Assembly (NCBI GenBank): GCA_964451375.1
Contig: CAYVIN010000011.1
Coordinates: 1-64,000 of the forward strand
Direction of reading: 5' to 3'
Length of the DNA: 64,000 bases
Source of the DNA: JAGXQV01 sp964451375
Lineage (GTDB): Bacteria; Pseudomonadota; Gammaproteobacteria; Burkholderiales; Sulfuricellaceae
Shown here: one piece after another, positions 1 to 8,668 of the stretch
Layout: each line of letters begins with the position of its first letter
Position numbering within the stretch: position 1 is the first letter of the stretch
The notes under the pieces: model-generated
Told to the model about the DNA's origin: nothing
Seen by the model: only the letters and a program-made list of their open reading frames with translations
The model's database searches: none
Made by a program: the position numbers and the translations under genes

Positions 1-854
1 AAGTCTTCGTTGACCGCGTTGTTCTGGATGATGTAGTTGCAGATATAGTTGAGAATCGCCAGATCGGTCTGCTGCTTGAAAATCAACTCGTTGTCCGCCA
101 GTTCGCAGGAACGGTGGGTGAAGGTGGACAACACGTGGACTTTCACATCCTTGCCGGTCAGGCGGCGGTCGGTAATGCGCGACCACAGGATGGGGTGCAT
201 TTCCGCCATGTTGGAACCCCACAAGGCGAATACGTCGGCGTGTTCGGCGTCGTCATAACAGCCCATCGGCTCGTCGATACCGAAGGTGCGCATAAAGCCG
301 ACCACGGCGGAAGCCATGCAATGGCGGGCATTGGGATCGAGGTTGTTGGAACGGAAACCGGCCTTGAACAGCTTGGCGGCGGCGTAACCTTCCCAGATCG
401 TCCACTGGCCGGAACCGAACATTCCGATACCCTTGGGGCCTTTGGCCTTGAGGGTGGCCTTACACTTCTCTTCCATGATATCGAAGGCTTTGTCCCAGGA
501 AATCGGCGCGAACTCGCCGTTTTTGTCGAACTTGCCGTCTTTCATGCGCAACATCGGGGTGGACAGGCGATCCTTGCCGTACATGATTTTCGACAGGAAA
601 TACCCCTTGATACAGTTCAATCCCTTATTGACCGGCGCATCCGGGTCGCCCTGAGTCGCCACCACGCGCCCGTCCTTGGTTCCAACCAGCACTCCGCAGC
701 CGGTGCCGCAGAAACGGCACACCCCCTTGTCCCATTTCACCCCGGCATCCACCGCCGCCAGGGCCTGATTGGTCACCGGCAGCGCTACACCCGCCGCCGT
801 AGCGGCAGCCGCTGCGGCGCTGCTCTTGATAAACTCACGTCTTGTCACGCTCAT
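1..854 (-). CDS. napA: NapA, periplasmic nitrate reductase catalytic subunit (N-terminal part, runs off window)
   Basis: This is the molybdenum enzyme that reduces nitrate to nitrite in the periplasm. Reading the reverse strand from ATG at 854 gives a Tat signal peptide (MSVTRREFIKS followed by an Ala-rich stretch), then a CRFCGTGC motif of the [4Fe-4S]/bis-MGD oxidoreductase family, then GLNCIKGYF and SWDKAFDIM, all typical of NapA. About 284 codons are in the window and the frame stays open to base 1, so the C-terminal two thirds lie outside. The start has a GGAG-type ribosome site just upstream. napF ends 36 bases before it in the same direction, so the two are probably co-transcribed. No napD sits between them, although NapD is the usual chaperone of this signal peptide. 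Confidence 0.95.
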   Translation of the reverse strand, partial: MSVTRREFIKSSAAAAAATAAGVALPVTNQALAAVDAGVKWDKGVCRFCGTGCGVLVGTKDGRVVATQGDPDAPVNKGLNCIKGYFLSKIMYGKDRLSTPMLRMKDGKFDKNGEFAPISWDKAFDIMEEKCKATLKAKGPKGIGMFGSGQWTIWEGYAAAKLFKAGFRSNNLDPNARHCMASAVVGFMRTFGIDEPMGCYDDAEHADVFALWGSNMAEMHPILWSRITDRRLTGKDVKVHVLSTFTHRSCELADNELIFKQQTDLAILNYICNYIIQNNAVNED

Positions 855-890
855 TGCTCGTCTCCTCAAAATTTTTACGGACACAAAAAA

Positions 891-1379
891 TTATTCTTCC
901 ACCAGTTGAATCGCCTGCTTCGGACAAGGCGCAAAACACGCCCCACATCCCGTACACATCCCCGCATTCACCAGCGGCTTCGCCACTCCGCCCACTACCG
1001 GCGGAAAACGAATCGCCCCCACCGGGCAAAACTCTCCGCAGGTACGGCACACCACTTGGGCAAAAGCCAGACACTCCGGCAAAACAAGCGCCTTGAGAAA
1101 CCACGGCGGATCATCGCCACTGCTGGTCAACGCCCCACTTTTACAGGCCTTGAGACATTCGCCGCAAAACGTGCATTCACCCCGCGCAAATTCAATATGG
1201 GGAAAACCGCCCCGCCCTTTCTCAAGGATTTTTTCCGGGCAGGCCGAGATACACGCGCCGCCCCGACTGCAAATTTCGACAAACTGCGCTTCCGCGAGCG
1301 CCCACGGGGGCCTGCGCGGTGAGTGCCGCCCCTTGAAATCGCCGCGCAGGAATTGCGCTCTGTCCAGCGGGGTCGCCAT
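891..1379 (-). CDS. napF: NapF, ferredoxin-type protein of the nap operon
   Basis: A cytoplasmic iron-sulfur protein linked to maturation of NapA or electron supply to it. The 162 residues carry several ferredoxin-like cysteine clusters (CSRGGACISACP, CTFCGECLKACK, CRTCGEFCP, CTGCGACFAPCP). The N-terminus MATPLDRAQFLRGDF matches the usual NapF start and supports the ATG at 1379, although no strong Shine-Dalgarno is visible. It is first in the minus-strand nap operon. An FNR/DNR-type palindrome centred near 1452.5 lies about 73 bases upstream of the start, a suitable place for anaerobic activation. Identity is firm from the cysteine pattern and the napA neighbour. Confidence 0.93.
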   Translation of the reverse strand: MATPLDRAQFLRGDFKGRHSPRRPPWALAEAQFVEICSRGGACISACPEKILEKGRGGFPHIEFARGECTFCGECLKACKSGALTSSGDDPPWFLKALVLPECLAFAQVVCRTCGEFCPVGAIRFPPVVGGVAKPLVNAGMCTGCGACFAPCPKQAIQLVEE

Positions 1380-1445
1380 TTTTCAATTCAAGAGAAGCCC
1401 ATCCACAATTGGGGTGAAGATTGCGCGGCTTTACAGGCAATCGCC

Positions 1446-1459
1446 TTGATCTATGTCAA
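1446..1459. promoter_or_regulatory. FNR/DNR-type operator between napF and the crp/fnr gene
   Basis: TTGAT-CTAT-GTCAA is a perfect FNR/DNR-type dyad (TTGAT-N4-RTCAA). Its centre is 1452.5. To the right, TAATGC at 1481-1486 could be a -10, giving a start near 1493 and a class II distance of about -41. To the left a nap start near 1411 would have the same spacing, but the -10 there (CAATCT) is poor. The site overlaps the ATG at 1453, so that ATG cannot be the start of the regulator gene. Confidence 0.7.
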
Positions 1460-1527
1460 ATATTTATTCACACCACATCTTAATGCTAGAATCATCGACC
1501 TTGGCATTCCCTAAATCTGGAGACACC

Positions 1528-2211
1528 TTGAGCGTCAGCAAAATCAACACCATTCTCGCCAACCTTCCGTTATTCAAGGAAATGAGCAGCGAAGAAATCG
1601 AGCGGATCGCCCAGGGATGCCGGGAAATCCATGTTTCACGCGGGGAAATCCTGTTTCAACGGGGCGATCCGCCGCATGGCTTTTACGTGGTTGTGCATGG
1701 GCAAATCAAACTGGCCTTTTCGTCACCGCAAGGTATCGAGAAAGTCGTCAATCTGGTGGGGGCGGGAAAAACCTTCGGCGAAGCAGTGATGTTCATGAAT
1801 ACCCCATACCCCGTATATTCACAGGCGCTGGTGGATTCACTCCTGCTCCATATATCGCGGAGTGTGGTGGTGGACGGCATTGATCGGCATCCGGGCTTTG
1901 CCCGCAAAATGCTGGCGGGACTTTCCACCCGCCTGCACAGCCTGATTGCCGATGTCGAAGCCTACAGCCTGCGCTCCTGCACCCAGCGGGTGATCGGTTA
2001 TCTGCTCCAGCACGAAGCAGTCGGCTCCAACCAGGAAGTCACGGTGGCGCTGCCGGCCAGCAAAACCGTAATCGCCTCACGCCTGAACATCTCCCCGGAA
2101 ACCTTTTCCCGGGTTCTCCACGATCTGGCTGCGGCGGGTCTGATCAGCGTCAAAGGCAAGGATGTGGAAATTCACAACATCGAGAAATTGGCGCAATTCG
2201 GCCAGCAATAA
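1528..2211 (+). CDS. Crp/Fnr-family transcriptional regulator (DNR-like, no FNR cysteines)
   Basis: A cyclic-nucleotide-binding-fold regulator with a C-terminal winged helix. The cNMP domain covers roughly residues 10-120 (RGEILFQRGDPPHGFYVV, GKTFGEAVMF), followed by the dimer helix and a Crp-type HTH (SKTVIASRLNISPETFSRVL). The N-terminus has no FNR cysteine cluster, so it would not bind a [4Fe-4S] cluster as FNR does; DNR-like haem or NO sensing is the obvious alternative but is an inference. TTG at 1528 is preferred over the upstream ATG at 1453 because GGAG at 1519-1522 is well spaced and the ATG lies inside the FNR-type box. It is divergent from napFA and may regulate nap and itself. Length from the TTG is 227 residues. 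Confidence 0.85.
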   Translation: MSVSKINTILANLPLFKEMSSEEIERIAQGCREIHVSRGEILFQRGDPPHGFYVVVHGQIKLAFSSPQGIEKVVNLVGAGKTFGEAVMFMNTPYPVYSQALVDSLLLHISRSVVVDGIDRHPGFARKMLAGLSTRLHSLIADVEAYSLRSCTQRVIGYLLQHEAVGSNQEVTVALPASKTVIASRLNISPETFSRVLHDLAAAGLISVKGKDVEIHNIEKLAQFGQQ

Positions 2212-2363
2212 GTCGCGCCTTTGTTTTTCGCGATGAGCATCACACGTACACAGGCGTCCGCCATTAGTGACTCTTGGGTAACGTAATTGTTGATGGAATG
2301 CCGCTTGAATAATTGACTCCGCCCGCGCCCCGGAAATACGCTCGCATAGTATTTTGTCCAAAA

Positions 2364-2400
2364 AAAAGCCAAGTCCTTTTGGACTTGGCTTTTTGTTTTT
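2364..2400. terminator. Bidirectional intrinsic terminator
   Basis: A perfect stem GCCAAGTCC / GGACTTGGC (2368-2376 and 2381-2389) with a TTTT loop is flanked by A-runs on the left and T-runs on the right. It can end both the Crp/Fnr transcript and the minus-strand repeat-protein transcript, which converge here. Confidence 0.9.
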
Positions 2401-2413
2401 CAACTATGCAGGT

Positions 2414-4479
2414 TTAGCAGATGGCTGGTGCCACACAGCTACCCGGAGCCGGACCCGTCGGAGCTGGACCCGTCGGAGCCGGACCCGTCGGAGCTGGACC
2501 CGTCGGAGCCGGACCCGTCGNNNNNNNNNNNNNNNNNNNNNNNNNNNNNNNNNNNNNNNNNNNNNNNNNNNNNNNNNNNNNNNNNNNNNNNNNNNNNNNN
2601 NNNNNNNNNNNNNNNNNNNNGTCGGAGCTGGACCCGTCGGAGCCGGACCCGTCGGAGCTGGACCCGTCGGAGCCGAACCCGTCGGAGCCGGACCCGTCGG
2701 AGCAGAGCCAGTTGGAGGTTGTGTGCCGCCCGGAGGCTGCATACCCGGCGGAGGTGTGAACGTCGAACCCGTCGGCGCCGTTCCCGGCGGCGGCGGCGGC
2801 GGCGCATTAAACGTACACGTCCCATTGGTGCATTGAGCACCGGGCGGGGGAGTTGCTCCGGGCGGCAACTGGACGGTCATTTGCCCGTTCGCGCCTACAG
2901 TTGGCGGTTTGAAGCCGGTCGGAGCCGGCATCGTGTAAGTGCCGTCGGGATTCTTGGTCGCTCCTGCCGGAGGCTGCATTCCCGGCGGCAATTGCATATT
3001 GGTAATTTTGCCATCGCTACCCATTTTGGTCGGATCAAATGCGCCGTTTATCGCCGTTCCCTGCTGAATCTGCGGCTTGAAACCGGTCGGAATCTGCGCG
3101 CCAACCCCGGATGGAGCCTGTACCTTGCCATCGCTACCCACTTGCCCGATGAAGGCCGGGGCGGGCAGCGTAATAGTGCCATCAGTATTGATTGTCGCGC
3201 CTGGTGGTATCGAAATGCCAGCGGGCGGGGCGGGCATCACCACGGTGCCATCGGAGTTGACCTTCAGCGGTTTCGGCGGCGGCTGGAAACCGCCGGTCGG
3301 GGGCGGGGGCACATAATAGCTACCGTCGGTTGACTTTGTTACCCCACTGGGTGGCGTCCAAGTGGTGGGCGGCGTGACGCCGGAAGGGATAGATGTGCCG
3401 GGGATGACCACCGAGCCGTTAGGCAATATCTGGGTTCCTTTGGGCAAGTTGGCGCCGGTTCCTACATTCGTGCCTGCCGGCAACATGATCCCCGGCGGCA
3501 CCACGACATCCGATGCGGATTTTACGCCCGTGGGTATCTGCGCCCCCGGCGGCAGGGTGGTTCCCGGCGGGATCATGTACTGATAGTCGCTGGGAATCGT
3601 CACGCCAGCCGGCAAGGTCATGCCGGAAGGCAGCGGCATATTCGACGGAATGCTGAACTGCGGTGGCAAGCCGGCCTCTTTGGGCAGGGAAACACCTGTT
3701 CCCGGTTTAAAGCCCGTGGGCAGAGTCATGTCACCGGGGTTCGTGCCTGCAACCAGCGGCGCGAATTGTGATCCGTCCGGGAAGGTAATCACGCCGGTTT
3801 TAGGATCAATTTCCAGTTTGGGTTTGTTGCCGCTCTTGGGATCAAATTTCCCTTGGCTGCCCGCCGGCGGCACAAACGGTAGATAAGAGGAGCCGCCTTT
3901 CACGCTGACGGTTCCATCGGTGTTGAACGTCACCAAGCCCGGCGGAATGGCTCCGGAGTTTTCCATGTCCTTCACCATACTGACTGGCGGCTTGTCCGGC
4001 ACGGTCACGCCACTCGGCAGTGGAACCGTATCTTTCGGCACGAAACCGGCGGGCGGCTGGAAGTTCGACGGCAACGTATTGCCGCTAAGCGGGGTCATAA
4101 AGGTATCCGGCAACTTGGGCAATTCGCCGGGAGTGGATACTATCGGGACGAATTGCAGTTTTCCGTCGGAATACGAACCATCGGGAAGTTGTTTCAAATC
4201 CCCCAGTTTCGTGTTCTGCTTCGCGGGATCGTAGCCGGGGGGCAGCAACGGCACGAAACTGAGATTGTCCACCTTAACCTGTCCATCCGTGCCAAAGGTC
4301 GCTCCAGGAAACGTAGCTTGCACGTCTGTTTTCAGCGTTGCAGGCAGGTTGGTGGTCGTTGTCGGCGCTGGGGTTGTTGGCGGCGTGGTAGTCGGGGCGT
4401 CAGCGGCAAACACCGATGCGGTGCCAAACAACACGCTGATCGACGATGCGATGATAGTTAACCTAAAGTTTGTATTCAC
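2414..4479 (-). CDS. Secreted Pro/Gly-rich repeat protein of unknown function (interrupted by assembly gap)
   Basis: I do not recognise the family. GTG at 4479 is chosen because GGAGG sits five bases upstream; it yields a clear Sec signal peptide (NTNFRLTIIASSISVLFG, cleavage after VFA). The mature protein begins Thr/Pro-rich and is then built of loose repeats of the form LPxGhxxPxG over about 550 residues. It ends in a tandem array of 15-bp units encoding PTGPA or PTGSA. The array contains 100 N (2521-2620). Reading straight through the N run shifts frame into an Arg-rich tail. Keeping the 15-bp register instead gives PTGPA repeats and a natural end at TAA 2414-2416 (tail GSCVAPAIC). Cysteines are few: one pair in CTNGTC and two at the C-terminus. 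A wall, pilus-associated or adhesive structural role is possible but unproven. Confidence 0.7.
2456..2710 (-). repeat. 15-bp tandem repeat array encoding PTGPA/PTGSA, containing the assembly gap
   Basis: Plus-strand units alternate between GTCGGAGCTGGACCC and GTCGGAGCCGGACCC. At least five units lie left of the gap and about five to six right of it. The left flank ends four bases into a unit and the right flank starts a new unit, so the missing length should be 11 plus a multiple of 15. The 100 N placeholder does not fit that. Confidence 0.85.
2521..2620. other. Assembly gap (100 N)
   Basis: A run of exactly 100 N inside the tandem array. It looks like a default placeholder, so copy number and true length are unknown. 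Confidence 0.98.
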
Positions 4480-4489
4480 AATAACCTCC

Positions 4490-4640
4490 ATAACTATTTG
4501 GTTGATTCCGAAAAATGCAGGGCCGGCGTTGCGATACCACCACCCAGTCCTTGGGTTGAGAGCCTCCGTGGGAGACCTCAACCGAACCCGGCTAAATTAT
4601 TGCCTTGCGGGCGTTCAGGACATTTGCATTGTAAGGGAAA
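4490..4640 (-). promoter_or_regulatory. Structured 5' leader upstream of the repeat protein
   Basis: On the minus strand, GGTTGAG / CTCAACC (4577-4583 and 4554-4560) encloses a nested CTCC / GGAG pair (4571-4574 and 4564-4567), giving a strong 30-base hairpin. GCCGG and CCGGC segments lie outside it. The leader is about 140 bases long and ends at the GGAGG of the gene. It does not match the c-di-GMP-I, TPP, cobalamin or SAM consensus as far as I can tell, so no class is assigned. Confidence 0.35.
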
Positions 4641-5131
4641 CGTAAAATAATGTAACAGTCTGTTAGGGCGAAACTCGAAGGAGATGTGATTTTTTTAACA
4701 TTTTTTCGTGTTACGTGAACAATATTCCATTAAATCAACATGATAAACACACCATTCAGAAAACACCGAAATTACAACAATTGTTTAATATCAATAATTT
4801 AATATCCACATTGATAGACAATTTAATTCAACAAATGACATGCGCATAAGGCGGGTGGTGGCTTTTGTGACTAATTTCACGCTTTCATAGCGAGCCATTC
4901 AGCCCAATCCCTACCTGCAAGGGCCATTTGGAAAACCGCCGACCGAAGCGTCCGACACACCGAACAACATCCCACCGCCCCGCAACCAAACAACAATGAC
5001 CAACGGTTTACAATCAGCGGAATTTTTGCCGACTTCACCAACCTGTCCGATCAGAAGAGCCTACCTATGACCTCCCTTATTTCACGCCACTCATCCGCCT
5101 TTGCGGGATACCTGCCGGGAAAGCGCCACTC
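4641..5131. other. AT-rich intergenic region without a gene
   Basis: About 490 bases with no credible coding frame. The stretch 4680-4830 is distinctly AT-rich compared with its surroundings and includes poly-T and TTTAATATC-type motifs, which suggests a promoter region for the minus-strand repeat protein or an H-NS-like binding target. No RNA gene or terminator was recognised. Confidence 0.5.
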
Positions 5132-6592
5132 ATGAGCGCCGTCACCCTGATGATCCAGGGCGCAACGTCGGATGCCGGCAAAAGCACCCTGGCTGCCGCT
5201 CTGTGTCGTTGTCTGGCGCGGCGCGGCATCGCGGTCGCCCCTTTCAAGCCACAGAATCTGGCGTTGAACAGCGCCGTCAGCGTGGACGGCGGCGAAATCG
5301 GGCGCGCTCAAGCCGTGCAGGCGCAGGCCTGCCGCATTCCGGCGCACAGCGACATGAACCCGGTGTTGCTTAAACCGAATGGCGACAGCGGTGCGCAAAT
5401 CATTATTCAGGGACGCGCCATCGGCAATTTCAACACCGGCAACTCTCAGGACTTCAAAGCGGCGGCGCGGCGCGCGGTGCTGGAATCCCACGCCCGGCTG
5501 GCGGCGCAATATCAGGTAATTATTGCGGAAGGGGCCGGGTCGCCCGCCGAAATCAATTTACGCGCGGGTGACATCGCCAATATGGGTTTCGCCGAGGCAG
5601 TGGATTGCCCGGTAGTGCTGATTGCCGATATCGACCGGGGTGGGGTGTTTGCCCATCTTTTCGGCACCCTCCAGCTGCTTTCGGAAAGTGAGCAGGCGCG
5701 AGTGGCCGGTTTTGTCATCAACCGCTTCCGGGGCAATGTCGCCCTGTTGCAGACCGGGCTGGACTGGCTGGAGCAAAAGACCGGCAAACCGGTGCTGGGT
5801 GTACTGCCTTTTTTGCAAGGCCTGCACCTCGAAGCCGAAGACAACCTAACTCAGGAATCCACCCCAGCCAAGGGAAAAACCGCTCTCTCGGTCATCGTTC
5901 CGGCTCTGCCGCAGATCAGCAACCACACCGATTTCGACCCGCTGCGCCTGCATCCGCAGGTGGATTTCCGCTTCATCGCCCCCGACGAAGCGCCGCCCTC
6001 TGCCGACCTGGTAATCCTGCCCGGCTCCAAAAACAGCCGCGCCGACCTCGCCTGGCTGCGCGCTCAGGGCTGGGAGGAATACCTCAAGCGCCACCTGCGT
6101 TACGGGGGCAAACTCATCGGCATTTGCGGGGGCTTCCAGATGCTCGGCAAACTCCTCGTTGATCCCAGCGGGGTCGAAGGTATTCCCGGCGCTTCAGCGG
6201 GGCTGGGTTATTTCGACATGACCACCGTTCTCGAAACGGAAAAACAATTGCGTAATGTCAGCGGTACGCTGGCCCTGGAAAACGCGGCGCTGGTCGGCTA
6301 TGAAATCCACGCGGGCGTCAGCGCCGGCCCGGCGCTGGAACGCCCCGCCGCATTTTTTGACGAGCGTAGCGATGGCGCGCTATCGGAAGACGGCCTGATC
6401 CTCGGTCTCTATATACATGGCTTGTTCGAATCCACCCCGGCTTGCGACGCGCTGCTGCGCTGGGCAGGCCTGGGCGCGCCACTCACCCTGGACTACCACA
6501 GTCTGCGCGAACGCGACCTGGAGCGCCTCGCCGACAGCGTCGAAGAACACCTCGACATGGAGCGGATTCTGGTTTTGCTGGGGCAGGTGTAA
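5132..6592 (+). CDS. cobQ: CobQ, adenosylcobyric acid synthase
   Basis: Glutamine-dependent amidation of the b, d, e and g side chains of adenosylcobyrinic diamide in cobalamin synthesis. The 486 residues show the BioD-like P-loop (QGATSDAGKST, residues 9-19), the DRGGVFAHLFGT segment, the LPGSKN motif, the class I glutaminase nucleophile in GICGGFQMLG (Cys332) and the histidine in LYIHGLFE. Length is normal for the family. ATG at 5132 puts the P-loop at the usual distance. No other cob gene is adjacent, so it is an isolated member of the pathway here. I see no cobalamin riboswitch before it. Confidence 0.95.
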   Translation: MSAVTLMIQGATSDAGKSTLAAALCRCLARRGIAVAPFKPQNLALNSAVSVDGGEIGRAQAVQAQACRIPAHSDMNPVLLKPNGDSGAQIIIQGRAIGNFNTGNSQDFKAAARRAVLESHARLAAQYQVIIAEGAGSPAEINLRAGDIANMGFAEAVDCPVVLIADIDRGGVFAHLFGTLQLLSESEQARVAGFVINRFRGNVALLQTGLDWLEQKTGKPVLGVLPFLQGLHLEAEDNLTQESTPAKGKTALSVIVPALPQISNHTDFDPLRLHPQVDFRFIAPDEAPPSADLVILPGSKNSRADLAWLRAQGWEEYLKRHLRYGGKLIGICGGFQMLGKLLVDPSGVEGIPGASAGLGYFDMTTVLETEKQLRNVSGTLALENAALVGYEIHAGVSAGPALERPAAFFDERSDGALSEDGLILGLYIHGLFESTPACDALLRWAGLGAPLTLDYHSLRERDLERLADSVEEHLDMERILVLLGQV

Positions 6593-6611
6593 GACCCCGC
6601 AAAAAGCCCCA

Positions 6612-6650
6612 AACGCCGCGCCCGGCAACGAAAAGCGGCGTTAAATTTTA
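6612..6650 (+). terminator. Possible terminator after cobQ
   Basis: AACGCCGC (6612-6619) pairs with GCGGCGTT (6635-6642), followed by AAATTTTA. The stem is good but the U-tract is short and interrupted. Confidence 0.4.
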
Positions 6651-6788
6651 TGCTACAAAAAACCCTTCGCTAGGTGATTCCCCTATCCAGATGCGAGGGA
6701 AATTGGTATATATTGCAAGCCTGATATTGTTTAAGCGCACCGCTCTCGGCAGGGTTTGCAACTGGCGGATAACAAAGGGGAAAAGTCA

Positions 6789-8417
6789 ATGAGTCAGCCA
6801 TCCGGGGGGAGCATCAAAACCCGCCTGTTATTCATCATGATCGCCGCGTTTGCCGGCATGGCGTTGATCGCCGGTTTTGCATTGCAGGCCGAAAAATCCA
6901 CCCTGATGGATGACCGCAAAGTTAAAACCCGCCATCTGGTCGAAGCCGCGCACGGCATCCTGGTGTTTTATCACAACCGCTTCAAGTCCGGTGCGATGCC
7001 CGAGGAAGAAGCCAAGAAGGCCGCGCTGGATAGCATCAACGCGATGCGCTACGAAAAAAGCGAATACTTCTGGGTCAACGACATGCAGGCCAAAATGATC
7101 ATGCACCCCAAGGGGGAGTTGATCGGCAAGGATATGGCGGGCAACAAGGATCCCAACGGCAAGCTGTTCATGATGGAATTCGTCAACACCGTGAACAAGT
7201 CGGGCGAAGGTTTCGTCGACTACATGTGGCCCAAGCCAGGCGCAGACAAACCCCTGCCCAAAATTTCCTACGTCAAGGGTTTTTCGCCGTGGGGCTGGCT
7301 GATCGGTTCGGGCATCTACGTGGATGATGTGGATGCGATTTTCTGGAGTCAGGCGGCGTGGACCATCGGGATCATCCTGGTGATTGCCGTATTGATCGGG
7401 ATTTACATGGTGGTTGTCACGCGCGGCATCGTCAATCCGCTCAAGGAGCTTGAAGCGGCGATGTCCACCATCCAGAGCACCAACGATCTGGCGATGCGCG
7501 TCAAAGTGTCATCGTCGGACGAAGTGGGGAGGATGGGGACTTCATTCAACAACATGATCGCCAGTTTTCAGGACATCATCCGCCAGGTGATCGACAACAC
7601 GCGCGGCGTAACCGGCGCCTCCACCCGTCTCACCGCCTCCTCGCAACGGGTTGCCACCAGCTCGCAAAACCAGAGCGAGGCAACCACCTCAATGGCCGCC
7701 GCCGTGGAGGAAATGACCGTCACCATCGATCACATTGCAGAAAGCTCGCAACATACCCACAGCACCGCGCGTCAGGCGGGTGACCTCTCCTCGCAGGGCA
7801 GCGGCGTGGTGCGCAGCGCAGCGGAAGAAATGGGCAAAATCGCCGACTCGGTAACCCAGTCTTCGCAGTTCATCGCCGAACTGGGCAAACATTCCGAACA
7901 GATTTCCGCGATCGTCAACGTCATCAAGGAAATCGCCGACCAGACCAACCTGCTGGCGCTCAACGCCGCCATTGAAGCGGCGCGCGCCGGCGAACAGGGG
8001 CGCGGTTTCGCGGTGGTCGCCGATGAGGTGCGCAAACTGGCCGAACGCACCAGCCAGTCCACCCAGGAAATCACGGCGATGATAGACAGCATCCAGAGCG
8101 GCACCCAGAATGCCGTCTCCAGCATGAAGCAAGGCAGCGACCGGGTCAGCGAAGGGGTCGCCATGGCAAACCGCGCCGGCCAGTCGATGGAGCAGATCCG
8201 CAACGGCGCGAATCAGGTTATCGCCGCCGTCAGCGACATTTCCTCGGCATTGCGCGAGCAAAGCACCGCCAGCAGCCAGGTTGCCCAGAACGTCGAACGT
8301 ATCGCCCACATGACCGAAGAAAACAGCGTCGCCGCAATGGAAATCGCCACCCAGGCGGAACAGCTCGAAAACCTGGCCGGCGCACTGGAAAGCGCCGTCA
8401 GCCGCTTCAAGGTTTAA
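6789..8417 (+). CDS. Methyl-accepting chemotaxis protein with single Cache (sCache_2-type) sensor
   Basis: A transmembrane chemoreceptor of 542 residues. Order: TM1 about 10-32; periplasmic Cache domain about 33-185 with the typical YFWVNDMQ, MIMHP and VKGFSPWGWLIGSGIY segments; TM2 about 190-215; HAMP; then a long coiled-coil signalling domain. The hairpin tip around 380-420 is the classical IADQTNLLALNAAIEAARAG. ATG at 6789 is preferred because AAGGGG precedes it and the next upstream start has none. Its tip differs from the three receptors at 16354-21766, so it probably works with another array. No methylation-tether pentapeptide is present. The stop codon lies inside the left 9-bp direct repeat of the adjacent MITE-like element. 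Confidence 0.93.
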   Translation: MSQPSGGSIKTRLLFIMIAAFAGMALIAGFALQAEKSTLMDDRKVKTRHLVEAAHGILVFYHNRFKSGAMPEEEAKKAALDSINAMRYEKSEYFWVNDMQAKMIMHPKGELIGKDMAGNKDPNGKLFMMEFVNTVNKSGEGFVDYMWPKPGADKPLPKISYVKGFSPWGWLIGSGIYVDDVDAIFWSQAAWTIGIILVIAVLIGIYMVVVTRGIVNPLKELEAAMSTIQSTNDLAMRVKVSSSDEVGRMGTSFNNMIASFQDIIRQVIDNTRGVTGASTRLTASSQRVATSSQNQSEATTSMAAAVEEMTVTIDHIAESSQHTHSTARQAGDLSSQGSGVVRSAAEEMGKIADSVTQSSQFIAELGKHSEQISAIVNVIKEIADQTNLLALNAAIEAARAGEQGRGFAVVADEVRKLAERTSQSTQEITAMIDSIQSGTQNAVSSMKQGSDRVSEGVAMANRAGQSMEQIRNGANQVIAAVSDISSALREQSTASSQVAQNVERIAHMTEENSVAAMEIATQAEQLENLAGALESAVSRFKV

Positions 8418-8419
8418 CC
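8411..8419. repeat. Left 9-bp direct repeat (putative target-site duplication)
   Basis: GGTTTAACC, identical to 8669-8677. It contains the TAA stop codon (8415-8417) of the upstream chemoreceptor. Confidence 0.6.
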
Positions 8420-8668
8420 TATATTCCTCAGTTGAACGGGTTGGAGTGTGCGGTTTTCAGGGCGCAGGGCATACCCAAAGGGCACAAGAGGCGCGACGAC
8501 GAGTAATGGCTATTCCATTGCGAGGAGGAGAAACGCAGCCATGCGCCCTGAAAACCGTGCAATCCGGCCCGTAGCGCTCTCACCATACGGGTGAATCGTA
8601 AATTTGAAACAAAGTCTCTTAGAACCAACAGCCTATCCTCCCCGGCAAGCGGTCAACTGAAGAATATA
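8420..8668. mobile_element. MITE-like non-autonomous element with 9-bp target duplication
   Basis: Terminal inverted repeats TATATTCCTCAGTTGA (8420-8435) and TCAACTGAAGAATATA (8653-8668) match at 15 of 16 positions. Both ends are flanked by the direct repeat GGTTTAACC (8411-8419 and 8669-8677). Inside, TGTGCGGTTTTCAGGGCGCA (8447-8466) is inverted at 8542-8561 (18 of 20), with a central AATGG/CCATT hairpin at 8505-8519. There is no transposase frame, so it would be mobilised in trans. Because the 9-mer is nearly palindromic, a 25-bp imperfect terminal inverted repeat is an alternative reading. Confidence 0.65.

Noticed and set aside
114..1322. 402-codon open frame on the plus strand over napA/napF
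   Set aside because: It is antisense to napA and napF, whose products are unmistakable; the translation is low-quality and matches no family.
1453..1527. N-terminal extension of the Crp/Fnr protein from ATG 1453
   Set aside because: The ATG lies inside the FNR-type operator and upstream of the predicted transcription start, while TTG 1528 has a good ribosome site.
2456..2710. CRISPR-like array
   Set aside because: The 15-bp units are contiguous, have no spacers and keep a coding register, so they form a coding tandem repeat.
2354..2836. Plus-strand frames through the 15-bp array
   Set aside because: They read the antisense of the PTGPA repeat (Arg/Ser/Glu repeats), start inside the terminator and cross the N gap.
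4490..4640. c-di-GMP-I riboswitch upstream of the repeat protein
   Set aside because: GCAAGGCAATAATTTAGCCG is superficially similar, but the paired P2/P3 arms with their conserved loops are not present.
6593..6788. Cobalamin riboswitch near cobQ or before the TonB receptor
   Set aside because: The conserved core landmarks are absent in 4641-5131, 6593-6788 and 8678-8928, so the receptor cannot be called a B12 transporter on this basis.
7689..8309. Long minus-strand frames opposite the chemoreceptors and kinase (also 12082-12870, 17407-18462, 24633-26120)
   Set aside because: These are antisense shadows caused by GC-rich codon bias; the sense products have complete domains.
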